Source of the DNA: Sphingobacteriia bacterium
GTDB lineage: Bacteria > Bacteroidota > Bacteroidia > Chitinophagales > Chitinophagaceae
Direction of reading: 5' to 3'
DNA: 51,745 bases
NCBI GenBank assembly: GCA_004294135.1
Contig: RDZY01000024.1
Span: 1-51,745 of the forward strand
A model generated the notes under the pieces. The model made no database searches. It was not told where the DNA came from and was given only the letters and a program-made list of their open reading frames with translations. Of the stretch, positions 1-8,680 are shown piece by piece. Position 1 is the first letter of the stretch. Every line of letters starts with the position of its first letter. Both the position numbers and the translations under genes were made by a program.

Positions 1-2619
1 GGTAGCTAGGTTTACAATTTTACCATTGTGAAATAAACGTATCTCATCTATTTTGTCTTCCGGAGCTGTGGCTAATACTGTTATTTCGGCTAAGCCTGTC
101 GTATTTTGATACACGGGATTATCGTCTTCTACTTCTAAATTACGCTGCTTTTGTGCATAGAGTATTTTGCTAGAAGGTTTGGGTTTTATATTGATTTCAG
201 GGATAGGTTCAAACTGCTCGCCATTCACCAATCGTTGAAAAAGATTGGGGGTGAAATATTTTTCGTAAACCTTATCAAGATTTATTATTTCCCTCTCCCT
301 TAAATAATATAATCTCTTCATGCCACCATCTGTTCCGTCAAACCTTCCAACGGTATCTACAAAAACCCAATCCGCAGAGTTTTCAAACACATATAAAGTG
401 CCGTAATATTTACCCGTTATGGCATTATACACGTTTATAGATTTATCAGCATGTATGGTGTAAAGTACGCTGTCGTTTTCTGTAAACTCAATACGCATTA
501 CTGGGGATAAAATATGATCTAATTTATATTTATTCAACCCATAAACTGTTTCTACAATGATTTCGCTTTCGTCTTCATAACTGGCTAAAATGGTTTCTAA
601 TTTGTTACTACCAAAAATATTCACATTGCGTTTATAATCAAATATACTTCCGTTAATAAATTTATTTTCTTTTACGGATCCTAGGCTCAAGTTAAATTCA
701 TATAAGGTTTCACTTCCCAATACCCTAACTAAATTTTTATCAATCTGCTTTACTTGTTTTATAATAAACGGCCTGTAATTATGGCCTTCTTGTTCAAAGG
801 TTTTTGTGTTTTTATAATTATCTCTCAAAGCCGCAGAATCAAATATAAAAGGACTTTTCGCTATTATTGTGCCAGTTTTAATGTCCATAATCCTTATAGA
901 TCCTTTGAAATCAATTTCAGAAATTGCTAAAATTTCATTTTTTTTATCAATAACAATTTGTTGGTTAGCATATGGCATTTTAAATGAACTACCGCCGAGG
1001 CTTTTCCATTTTTCTTTTGTTATTCCAAAAGCACTAAATATTTTTTCTGATTTTTTTGTTGATATATTATACTTATACAGATTATAAGCATATGGATCCG
1101 TATCCTTTACCCCATATTCTCCTAAAGTATAATAGGCTATTCCAGGGGTACCTAAAGTAAAAAAATTAGGCAGGCCTGAAAAATCATTCCGACCAACAAA
1201 ATTTGAGATAAAAAAATCTTTTGCAATAAAAGGTGTAGTTTTTTTAGTCCTTTTATCATAGATGAAGAATTTATCTTCCTCTGTTACAATTGACATATAA
1301 TTAAGTAAAAAGCTATCTTTACTAAGCCTTATGGAAGAAACAACACTTGCAGGGATTGATGGCAGTGTATCATGGGTATATACCGAAGCACGATTAAGGT
1401 CGATCATATAATCAGACTTAAAATTTTTAAAAGTGCCCTGATTGATATTATCTGAGACGATGGTTGACCCATTAAAGCTGAACATATTTCCATCTCTGTG
1501 AAAAGAAGAAAAATTTATTTCGGGTAATCTTTTTTCTACTGTTTCTTTTTCAGTTTTATCTACATTAGTTTTATAGAGTTTATTGTTATAATCAACATAT
1601 ATAACGGTGTTTTTATTTTTACCTAATGCCGCAATATAAATTTCATCACTAGTATTGAGTAGTTTTTTCTTTTCTATTTTGTATCCTTTTGAATAGATTA
1701 CCAACTCCTGCTTATTGTACTTAGTTCCCCTACTAGTTATATATAACAAACTTTCGGAATTATAACTACCCTGCATATCTATAGGTGCGTATGCTGGCAT
1801 AAAGGCAAATTCTTTGTTGGCATAAATATCCCATGTTGTCCAACCCAATCCGTCCTTTCTATGTTGCTGAAAAACAAATAACCCCGATTCTGGATAAACC
1901 TTAAAACTGTGTTCATTAAATGCTCTGTTAGGTTCCAAAAATTTCTTTTTTGCTTCTGCTGAAATTTGCTCATTAACCACCTCTGTTTTGTTATCGAGAT
2001 CTAAAATTTGATACCCTTGTTCATTAAAATTTATAATACGGCTATTGGTTAAAGGGAAAAAATAATTAACATAAACACCCTCAATATTTAGATCTTTTAA
2101 CTGCCAATAGTTTTTAACCGTTCCATTTGTAATGTTAATGGAACGAACCATCCTTCCTTCTGAAGCACGGTCTTCCATATCGCGTCCAGATACCAGATAA
2201 TAGATGGTTTTTGAGTCTTTAGAAAAATTGATTTTAGACGCTACGTCGGGTATTATTTGCAAAATTTTTCCAGTAGTGGTTGAAAATATCTTCAATGAAT
2301 TTTTTATCGTTGTAAATGCAATAATTTTCCCATCTGGAGAGATGCTGAGTGCTTTTAAATTACTCACTGAATTCGCAATACCTGCTCCAGTAGATTTATT
2401 GTCAATATTAAAAGAATACAGTTGTTTCATGGTTTTGAAATTCCACATAATAATTTTTGCATCATCTGCTGTATAAAAAAATTGGTTTTGGGCATCTATA
2501 ACTACCCTTCCTATTTTTTGATTATGAGATGTGGGAACTACTATTGTTGGTGCTTGAGCAAAAGCAGCAACTTTAAAAGTAGATACAAGTAAAAGCGTTT
2601 TAATTATTTTGTGAAACAT
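1..2619 (-). CDS. WD40-repeat protein, probable N-terminal part of a caspase-family (C14) protein, cut by the window edge
   Basis: An uninterrupted reading frame runs from an ATG at 2619 to the left edge (873 codons, no stop). It begins with a signal peptide (MFHKIIKTLLLVS...AFAQ), so the product is probably exported. The body has degenerate beta-propeller repeats, for example ADDAKIIMWNF and LKALSISPDGKIIAF near residues 50-110. Near residues 770-830 it has the stretch VDTVGRFDGTDGG and FTPNLFQRLVNGE, which in Bacteroidota WD40-caspase proteins links the propeller to the caspase domain. The last visible part (EIRLFHNGKIVN) also fits that linker. The caspase domain itself would lie outside the window and is inferred. 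The gene starts 26 bp after the stop of the papain-like peptidase gene on the same strand, so the two are probably co-transcribed. Confidence 0.8.
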   Translation of the reverse strand, partial: MFHKIIKTLLLVSTFKVAAFAQAPTIVVPTSHNQKIGRVVIDAQNQFFYTADDAKIIMWNFKTMKQLYSFNIDNKSTGAGIANSVSNLKALSISPDGKIIAFTTIKNSLKIFSTTTGKILQIIPDVASKINFSKDSKTIYYLVSGRDMEDRASEGRMVRSINITNGTVKNYWQLKDLNIEGVYVNYFFPLTNSRIINFNEQGYQILDLDNKTEVVNEQISAEAKKKFLEPNRAFNEHSFKVYPESGLFVFQQHRKDGLGWTTWDIYANKEFAFMPAYAPIDMQGSYNSESLLYITSRGTKYNKQELVIYSKGYKIEKKKLLNTSDEIYIAALGKNKNTVIYVDYNNKLYKTNVDKTEKETVEKRLPEINFSSFHRDGNMFSFNGSTIVSDNINQGTFKNFKSDYMIDLNRASVYTHDTLPSIPASVVSSIRLSKDSFLLNYMSIVTEEDKFFIYDKRTKKTTPFIAKDFFISNFVGRNDFSGLPNFFTLGTPGIAYYTLGEYGVKDTDPYAYNLYKYNISTKKSEKIFSAFGITKEKWKSLGGSSFKMPYANQQIVIDKKNEILAISEIDFKGSIRIMDIKTGTIIAKSPFIFDSAALRDNYKNTKTFEQEGHNYRPFIIKQVKQIDKNLVRVLGSETLYEFNLSLGSVKENKFINGSIFDYKRNVNIFGSNKLETILASYEDESEIIVETVYGLNKYKLDHILSPVMRIEFTENDSVLYTIHADKSINVYNAITGKYYGTLYVFENSADWVFVDTVGRFDGTDGGMKRLYYLREREIINLDKVYEKYFTPNLFQRLVNGEQFEPIPEINIKPKPSSKILYAQKQRNLEVEDDNPVYQNTTGLAEITVLATAPEDKIDEIRLFHNGKIVNLAT

Positions 2620-2645
2620 CTTGCAGCAATTAATTTATATACATT

Positions 2646-4292
2646 TTACTGGTGGCTTATCTCTATCATCAACGGCACTACAGTACCAGTTGTATTTCTA
2701 TTGTCGGATTTATCATCGGAAACTACTAAATTCCTACTGCCTTTTTTACCTGCCACCTGAAAGCCCGGTTTATTAGCATCGTATTTTATAAAGTCCTTAT
2801 CTATTAGCTTATCTGCCAATACCGCTTTTATTTTTTTTCTCAAGCTCCCACTCATTGCATTCATGATTACAAGCATATTTTTAACATTCAATTGTTCTCT
2901 TGAATAAATAATTAGGAGATAGTCCGTCCCACGCTGCTCATCCATTTTAATTACTTTTTTATCCGATGGAAACGCTACTGTTGTGTTAGCACCTATATGC
3001 GTTGATACCATATCATCGAATGGTAACAATAAATTCACTTTCCCTGTAAGATCAGAAGCAAATGCATATATATAAGCCTCTTCATCTGTTTTAATGTAAA
3101 ATCTAAACTTGGTACCTGATGCATATTTATCATTCACTCTATATGCCACCAATGCCTCTTTTTCACTCTCTGCTTTTTCTTCATCTACTACTAAATTTCT
3201 GGTAGATATTTTACTAGCTTCCATATTAGTTCCATCATTCAACTTCAACTCTACACTTCCGCCCAATACAAAAATATTATCGCTGGCAGGGCTTGGCTTG
3301 GGAGTTGGCGTTGGCGTTGGAACAGGTGAAGGAGTGGGGTTCGGTGCTGGCAATGGAGCGGGCTTTGGTACTGGCTCCTCTTTTTTCTCCGATGGAGCTT
3401 TTGAATATGGATTACCAAATGGCTGTAATGCAATTTGACACCAACGATAAAAGTCAGCATATCTTATCCATACAAATCCTTTATCACCCCAATTGGCTCC
3501 CCAACTATTCATTACCCTAAATGCACCACCAGCAATATTATCATCATAACCTATCACACACATTGCGTGACTACTATGCTTCCAGTCCCCAAAATTTTCA
3601 CTGGGATCTGGGGTCCAAACAGCTGAACTAATTGCAAAAAAACTTTTAGGTAATGTATAAGAAATACTGATGGGACTACCTTCCATTAATGCCTTTTTTG
3701 TAAGATCGATTGCTTCCGCTTCCTGCTTAAAATATTTGTCCTCTTTAGACAATCCTTTCGCTGCAAATAATATAGCTACGTCTCCAATTTTATAGTCCGA
3801 AGCTTCCGTTTTTGCATTAGCTGATGCTTTTATTCCGCAGGTATAAGGTACAGTTCTAAGTGTTGCATCACCTGTTGAAATCAATGTTATTAATGCCTTA
3901 ACGGAACTTGATCCACCTTGACAATTATTGTCACTTGAATCCTTGATTTGTTCATACAAAAAACTGGGTGAAAATGCGTACTTGTTAATCAATGCCTTAT
4001 CCGTTAACCCATGCGTTTTAGCATATAAAATAGTTGCAACCCCATAACCCACAGCCCAAGCAGTGCAGGTTCCGTACTCACCTTGGTCGCCCGGAGTAGG
4101 TGCATATTTTTCCAAGGAAACACTAGTAGGTAAATTGGCAAAGCTCCTTTCAGAAATTTGCATCTTTTGAGGTGTTTTAGCAATCAGGTCGAGGTCTATC
4201 ACTTCCCCTAATCCCCTTTTTTTCTGAGCATTCAGGCTGATTGAACTACAAATCACCAATACTAATAGTAAACTTTTCTTTATCCTTTTCAT
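2646..4292 (-). CDS. Exported papain-like cysteine peptidase (C1 family) with C-terminal DUF4384 domain
   Basis: This 548-residue protein has a signal peptide (about residues 1-22, ending NAQ) and a C1 peptidase domain at about 55-290. The catalytic residues are visible: oxyanion Gln70 and nucleophile Cys76 (DQGEYGTCTAWAVGYG), His242 (SHAMCVIGYDD) and Asn262 (NSWGANWGDKGF). A proline-rich linker (about 303-337) leads to a domain at about 340-490 that resembles DUF4384 (GTKFRFYIKTDEEAYIYAFASD and a later LLLPFD). DUF4384 is known as a companion of bacterial caspase-like peptidases, and the next gene downstream is a WD40/caspase-type protein, so the two probably act together outside the cytoplasm. 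Substrates are unknown. All active-site residues are present, so it should be active. Confidence 0.9.
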   Translation of the reverse strand: MKRIKKSLLLVLVICSSISLNAQKKRGLGEVIDLDLIAKTPQKMQISERSFANLPTSVSLEKYAPTPGDQGEYGTCTAWAVGYGVATILYAKTHGLTDKALINKYAFSPSFLYEQIKDSSDNNCQGGSSSVKALITLISTGDATLRTVPYTCGIKASANAKTEASDYKIGDVAILFAAKGLSKEDKYFKQEAEAIDLTKKALMEGSPISISYTLPKSFFAISSAVWTPDPSENFGDWKHSSHAMCVIGYDDNIAGGAFRVMNSWGANWGDKGFVWIRYADFYRWCQIALQPFGNPYSKAPSEKKEEPVPKPAPLPAPNPTPSPVPTPTPTPKPSPASDNIFVLGGSVELKLNDGTNMEASKISTRNLVVDEEKAESEKEALVAYRVNDKYASGTKFRFYIKTDEEAYIYAFASDLTGKVNLLLPFDDMVSTHIGANTTVAFPSDKKVIKMDEQRGTDYLLIIYSREQLNVKNMLVIMNAMSGSLRKKIKAVLADKLIDKDFIKYDANKPGFQVAGKKGSRNLVVSDDKSDNRNTTGTVVPLMIEISHQ

Positions 4293-4330
4293 AACCTATT
4301 TCTTTAGGTGATAAAAATAAGACAGGTATT

Positions 4331-4370
4331 CAACACAATATATACCGTTCAAACGGTATATATTGTGTTG
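4331..4370. promoter_or_regulatory. 40-bp near-perfect palindrome in a divergent promoter region
   Basis: Arms CAACACAATATATACCGTT (4331-4349) and its exact reverse complement (4352-4370) are separated by only CA. The palindrome lies 38 bp from the start of the papain-like peptidase gene and 48 bp from the start of the HExxH membrane protein. It sits between two 5' ends, so a shared operator or a cruciform is more likely than a terminator. A second short inverted repeat, GTTGC (4373-4377) and GCAAC (4384-4388), lies next to it. Confidence 0.6.
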
Positions 4371-4418
4371 AGGTTGCCCAATTGCAACTGGCAAAAATTG
4401 ACTATAATTGAATAATAT

Positions 4419-5099
4419 ATGGATATTAAACTCTCCTTAAAATACGTAATAGCCTTTATAGCATTGACTTTTGTAATGCATGAAGCGCATGAAATTGTTC
4501 ATACTACTGTTGGAAGAATCATCTGTGGCTGTTGGGGGCAGAGAGATTTTAATGTTTGGGGACTTTGTGATGGCTGCATTGAAAAGCACCCCATTGCCTT
4601 AGCATCTACTTTTGCTGGGCCAATTTTTACTTTTATCATGATTTGGATTGGTACTTCTATGCTAAAAGCAAGCAATAGCAACAGCAAAAAAGCATTTGGC
4701 TTTTCTTTGATTTTTGCTAATATGCCTTTTGCAAGATTGGTTCTTAATCCCGCTTTAGGTGGCGGCGATGAAATTTATGGACTCAACCAAATCTTGCACA
4801 ATCATTCACTAGCTACTATTATTGGGGTTATAATACTAACAGCAATTTTGGCCTTCCCGCTTTACAAAGCTTTTAAAATAATCAATAATAAAAGAATTGC
4901 TTATTTTTTATTATTCCTATTAGCACCCATATTAATTGACTTATTAATGGTACTTGGAGTAATGAATAGTTTGCTTACAAAAGGTATTTTAAATAACTAC
5001 TGGATTTTGGGCTCCCCAATACTTGTAACGGTATGGACCTTTGCCGTATCCGTGATTTTTATACTCACACGGAAACATATTTACAAATTGACTCAGTAA
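4419..5099 (+). CDS. Polytopic membrane protein with HExxH motif, putative M50-like metallopeptidase
   Basis: This 226-residue protein has about five or six hydrophobic segments. The first (about residues 8-32) contains HEAHEIVH, so residues 24-28 form an HExxH zinc motif inside or at the edge of a membrane helix, as in site-2 proteases (M50). A following AGPIFTF segment (about 66-72) resembles the small-residue segment that follows the M50 motif. GGGDEIY near 114-120 could supply the third ligand, though no canonical LDG motif is seen. Several cysteines (GCWGQRDFNVWGLCDGC, about 37-53) form a possible metal or disulfide cluster. It is transcribed divergently from the peptidase pair. The metallopeptidase role is an inference from the motif; it could instead be a non-enzymatic membrane protein. 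Confidence 0.6.
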   Translation: MDIKLSLKYVIAFIALTFVMHEAHEIVHTTVGRIICGCWGQRDFNVWGLCDGCIEKHPIALASTFAGPIFTFIMIWIGTSMLKASNSNSKKAFGFSLIFANMPFARLVLNPALGGGDEIYGLNQILHNHSLATIIGVIILTAILAFPLYKAFKIINNKRIAYFLLFLLAPILIDLLMVLGVMNSLLTKGILNNYWILGSPILVTVWTFAVSVIFILTRKHIYKLTQ

Positions 5100-5129
5100 C
5101 TCCACTACAATTTATTCTAATAATAATGT

Positions 5130-5735
5130 CTACACTTTAACCCAACACTTGAGCTCTTCATCGGTGCCTACTGCTACTATATGATAATCGGCTGGCATTT
5201 CATTTTCTGTGCTGTGATAAGTAGCCAACCGAATACCTACTGGTAACGATTTTAGCAACTTATATAATTTTCGATTGTGCTTATTAAACAGATCCGCCGA
5301 TTCAATATTATTTGCATCATTTGAATCTTGTGCTATTAGGTTTTCATAAAATGAATTGAAAAAATACAAGTGCGTGTATTTTGTAAAATCCATCTCGGTA
5401 AAATCTCCTAAAAAAAATGCTGCATTTTTAATTGCAAGTGTGGCTTTTGCTTGTTGAGCCGCAGCTACCAATTCACTCCGTTGTTCTATACCATCTATTT
5501 CAACTAATGGATAAAACTGTGCTACTGTGAGACAAAATTTTCCAACGCCACTCCCGATATCTAAAATACGGTCGCCTTGTTTTGGCGCTAGTAATGCCAT
5601 TGCTTGCTTGGCTATTGCTATTGGCGTCCAGTGGCGCGATGCCAATACCCTTAGGTTTTCTGGATAAAGTTTATCAAACAACAAGTCAGAAGAAAACCAA
5701 TCATTATCGGCAACTACTTGATCCTTATTCAGCAT
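5130..5735 (-). CDS. Class I SAM-dependent methyltransferase
   Basis: This 201-residue protein has a Rossmann-type S-adenosylmethionine site. Motif I is ILDIGSGVGKF (residues 57-67), followed by the acidic EIDGIEQ strand end, FFLGDFTEMDF and the strand HLYFFNSFYENL. No substrate-specific domain is recognised, so the methylated target is unknown. It is the last gene of the 8646-5130 operon and starts 7 bp after the stop of the exported protein gene. Confidence 0.8.
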   Translation of the reverse strand: MLNKDQVVADNDWFSSDLLFDKLYPENLRVLASRHWTPIAIAKQAMALLAPKQGDRILDIGSGVGKFCLTVAQFYPLVEIDGIEQRSELVAAAQQAKATLAIKNAAFFLGDFTEMDFTKYTHLYFFNSFYENLIAQDSNDANNIESADLFNKHNRKLYKLLKSLPVGIRLATYHSTENEMPADYHIVAVGTDEELKCWVKV

Positions 5736-5742
5736 GCAAAAA

Positions 5743-6405
5743 TTATTTAATAAACACCAACTGATAGTTACTCATAGTCAAGAAAATTTTTCCCGTCTTT
5801 GTTCCTGCTGTCCTCAATTTTTTTCTATCAATATCGGTATCCTTTCCCATAAAGTTAATAGGTATCTTTAATTTTTCAATCTCAAAATTTACTTCTACCC
5901 TATCTGGCAAAGCATTATATTGATCGGCATAATGCATTAACAAAATATAAGTGCCATCTTTTTTAGTATTGATTTCAGATTCCATCACTCGTCTATTTTT
6001 TGTATCCAGTAATAGGGTGGCAATAGAAAAGTCGGCTCGCTTATCGGTAGGTATAATATTAATTACTTTTAGTAACTGTCCATTCCGTTTCTCCATACCC
6101 CTATCAACCGTTATAAACGAATATTCAAAAATTCCATTCAGTGAAAAATCCAACCCTCTTTTTGGAATCAGTACAAAATCATTAGAAGAAAATTTTATTG
6201 CTTCTCCTTTCTTATAGCTCATACGAGCTGTTTTAACAGGCATATTGATAAAAGAAATATCCACTTCCAGCTTCAGGTTTGTTGAAAAAGACGCAATTGA
6301 ATCCATGCGTTGCTTAATACTTAATAAAGCAGGATCAATTGATTGAGCAGTCAACCCAGCCTCCCAAAGAAAAACAAAAAGAAAGATGAACAAAATATTT
6401 TTCAT
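5743..6405 (-). CDS. Exported protein of unknown function, possibly LolA-like
   Basis: This 220-residue protein has a clear signal peptide (about 1-20, ending GLTAQ). The mature part is rich in alternating beta-strand patterns with short helices at the N-terminus (IKQRMDSIASFSTNLKLEV). That layout is reminiscent of the LolA/LolB half-barrel fold, but I see no diagnostic motif. Its start codon overlaps the stop of the ABC permease gene by one base (TAATG), so translation is probably coupled. The context suggests a periplasmic partner of the ABC transporter. Confidence 0.65.
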   Translation of the reverse strand: MKNILFIFLFVFLWEAGLTAQSIDPALLSIKQRMDSIASFSTNLKLEVDISFINMPVKTARMSYKKGEAIKFSSNDFVLIPKRGLDFSLNGIFEYSFITVDRGMEKRNGQLLKVINIIPTDKRADFSIATLLLDTKNRRVMESEINTKKDGTYILLMHYADQYNALPDRVEVNFEIEKLKIPINFMGKDTDIDRKKLRTAGTKTGKIFLTMSNYQLVFIK

Positions 6406-7235
6406 TACCCGATATCTTTTTTATGAAATAAATAAATTCCAATCCCCATAAATAGAGCAATATAAATAAACAACAACGCCATATTCTGATAAATCATACC
6501 CCAAACAATCTCATAATAAAAAAAGTATTGCCAAGTATCATTCAGCTTGGCAAAAAATAGCTGATTAAACCAGTTATTACCAAAATCAACTTTCAATAAA
6601 ATATTAGAGAAGATTAAAAAGAAAGCTGCTACAATCCATGTTTTTGTGGCTTCCTTAAAAATAACCGCAATGGTAAGGCTGGCCACAGAAAAAAATATCA
6701 TACTCAATCCGCCTGCCACAAATGCCCACTGCAAGCGATAAGCAGCTTCTTTAGCTGTAAAAAAATTGAGGGTGTTGAGATAAACAATTAAATCTCCTTT
6801 TCCAAAAATCGCATAGGAGCAACCAAAAGCAGTTACAGCCAATAACAATACCACTAAAATGGTAAATAATATTGCAACAATATATTTACTAAGCATAAAT
6901 TTCCACTTGCGCACTGGTTGAAGCATAATGGTTTGTATGGTTCTATCTTTATATTCAGCCGTAAGTGTACCCGATACTACAATCATCAAAATTAAGGGTA
7001 GGTGAAACCAAAGTGTGTTTAAAATCAGGTACACTAATAAGTTACCATTTAAAAGTGTGCCTTCAAAATAAAAGCTTTTTTTAAGATTTTCCAGTAACAG
7101 ATCTATAATATTACTACCCTGATAGTAAGCACTGAATAAAATAACAGCTTCAATTAAAAACAATGAGCCAAGTGCATAATATGTTTTTCCTTGCTTTAGT
7201 AATTTTAGTATTTCTGCCCTGATTAATGATTTCAT
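6405..7235 (-). CDS. ABC-2 type transporter permease
   Basis: This 276-residue protein has about six membrane helices arranged as in ABC-2 permeases. A first helix at about 18-35 is followed by a periplasmic stretch, then helices near 70-90, 108-135, 170-195, 200-215 and 245-270. The cytoplasmic loop TAEYKDRTIQTIMLQPVRKWKFMLSKY (about 88-114) is typical of the family, including the conserved E and R before the third helix. It overlaps the ATPase gene by 4 bp (ATGA), so the two should form one transporter. The substrate is unknown. Confidence 0.85.
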   Translation of the reverse strand: MKSLIRAEILKLLKQGKTYYALGSLFLIEAVILFSAYYQGSNIIDLLLENLKKSFYFEGTLLNGNLLVYLILNTLWFHLPLILMIVVSGTLTAEYKDRTIQTIMLQPVRKWKFMLSKYIVAILFTILVVLLLAVTAFGCSYAIFGKGDLIVYLNTLNFFTAKEAAYRLQWAFVAGGLSMIFFSVASLTIAVIFKEATKTWIVAAFFLIFSNILLKVDFGNNWFNQLFFAKLNDTWQYFFYYEIVWGMIYQNMALLFIYIALFMGIGIYLFHKKDIG

Positions 7236-8089
7236 AAGTCGGTTATTTCAAAAAGTTTTTCCATACTTAACTCAGGGGTACAAGCTGTAATATAGATAGA
7301 TTCTTTGTACAATTCCTGCACCAAATCGGGCACTTTATCAGCAGCAATTTTCACGTATGCACAATTCCCTTTCAGCTCAAATTTATATGCACGTAGTGCG
7401 AGTGATGATTGAATATTGACTGCACAAATACTAAAAGTATCGGTATTATCGGCAATTAATTGTTGTGCTGGGCCAGCATTTACCATTTTACCATCTTTTA
7501 AAACACAGAGGGTATGACAAATTTTACTTAACTCTTCAATAATATGCGAGGAGAGAATAATGGCCAGTTTTTCCTCCCTAGCCAAGTCAGCAATAAGTTT
7601 GCGCAACGCTGCAACGCCAAGGGGATCGAGCCCCGTAAATGGCTCATCTAAAACCAAACAGGCAGGATTATTCAATAAAGCAATGGCTATACCCAATCGT
7701 TGTTTCATTCCCATAGAATAATTGCCTACACCATCTTTTCTATCGGTTGGTAAGCCCACTTTTAATAAGATTTGTTCAATCATAGATGGGGTACACTTCA
7801 TACCCTGTATACTTGCAAAAATATCTATATTGTCCCAGGCATTTAAGTATTCGTATAAAGCTGGCTTCTCTATTATACCACCAATTGGTTTGATATGATT
7901 ATTCGGCAGAATAACTTTACCCGAATCGGGAGTAATTAAGCCAAACAAAATTTTAAAAAGTGTGGTCTTCCCTGCTCCATTGGCACCTAGTAACCCACAA
8001 ATTTCGCCTGCAGAACATTCAATATTCACTTTATCTAACACTTTTCGTTTTCCGTAGGATTTACTCAACCCAATGCCTGAAATAATCAT
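7232..8089 (-). CDS. ABC transporter ATP-binding protein
   Basis: This 285-residue ATPase has Walker A GANGAGKT (35-42), signature YSMGMKQR (124-131), Walker B CLVLDEP (144-150, catalytic Glu149) and the H-loop His in ILSSH. The C-terminal 70 residues resemble the accessory domain of CcmA/NatA-type ATPases that pair with ABC-2 permeases. The frame is open up to 8164, but I place the start at 8089. There the ATG overlaps the stop of the upstream gene as ATGA, and the protein begins like the family (MIISGIGLSKSYGKRKVLDKV). Confidence 0.92.
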   Translation of the reverse strand: MIISGIGLSKSYGKRKVLDKVNIECSAGEICGLLGANGAGKTTLFKILFGLITPDSGKVILPNNHIKPIGGIIEKPALYEYLNAWDNIDIFASIQGMKCTPSMIEQILLKVGLPTDRKDGVGNYSMGMKQRLGIAIALLNNPACLVLDEPFTGLDPLGVAALRKLIADLAREEKLAIILSSHIIEELSKICHTLCVLKDGKMVNAGPAQQLIADNTDTFSICAVNIQSSLALRAYKFELKGNCAYVKIAADKVPDLVQELYKESIYITACTPELSMEKLFEITDL

Positions 8090-8646
8090 GCTTGCAAAGC
8101 TAATTGATAAGAAGAAAAATCGAATCGAGACTTGTAGCTGCTCTCTAAGAAAGTGCGAGACCAAAATTTCTTTTTAAACCCAAACCAAGGATCTCGAATC
8201 ATAAAATAAGGTATATAATGATACCACTTAACGGCTTTTGATTGATAGTATGCCGCAATTTCATCGCCTATACCCAGTTCTTTAGCCGCTTCTATAGCGG
8301 CCATGCGTTGGCATTTAGATCCCATATAAGTATCTGCAATACGGCTTCTAAAGCCGTGTACAAAAAATTGATCTTTTGCTCGTTTATAATTTTGGTACCG
8401 CGACCAACCATCTGCTAATACCAGAAATATATGAATAAAAGAAAACATAAAACTCCATGCCCAGAAAAGTATATATGGAAGCATGTCCGCTGTATAAGCA
8501 GCTTTGAGCTTAACCCAATAGAACCACGATTCAACAATAAATATCGTTAAAGAATAATAAAGAAGCCTCCCTACCCTTAGGTAAGAAAGAACTGGGTGTG
8601 GTTGTTTTGGCAAAAAAGTAAAATACATTGCGCTAAAGTTAATCAT
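8086..8646 (-). CDS. Conserved membrane protein of unknown function
   Basis: This protein of up to 186 residues has two hydrophobic segments near 27-47 and 57-78. A cytoplasmic tail follows that is rich in aromatic and basic residues (GWSRYQNYKRAKDQFF, WYHYIPYFMIRDPWFGFKKKFW). I do not recognise a family. It is the first gene of the operon with the ABC transporter and overlaps the ATPase start by 4 bp. An alternative start is the ATG at 8628, 5 bp after a TAACTTTA sequence that resembles a -7 element; that would shorten the protein by six residues. Confidence 0.7.
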   Translation of the reverse strand: MINFSAMYFTFLPKQPHPVLSYLRVGRLLYYSLTIFIVESWFYWVKLKAAYTADMLPYILFWAWSFMFSFIHIFLVLADGWSRYQNYKRAKDQFFVHGFRSRIADTYMGSKCQRMAAIEAAKELGIGDEIAAYYQSKAVKWYHYIPYFMIRDPWFGFKKKFWSRTFLESSYKSRFDFSSYQLALQA

Positions 8647-8680
8647 CCCTCAAAAACAGCCAAAATAATTTGAAAATAAA

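Noticed and set aside
3109..3438. Plus-strand frame with glycine/valine repeats (LGVGVGVGTG)
   Set aside because: It is the complement of the proline-rich linker of the papain-like peptidase.
4331..4370. Palindrome interpreted as a transcription terminator
   Set aside because: Both flanking genes point away from it, so no transcript should end there, and it lacks a T run.
8090..8164. 25-residue N-terminal extension of the ABC ATPase
   Set aside because: It overlaps the upstream coding region. The ATG at 8089 gives the ATGA overlap and a normal family N-terminus.
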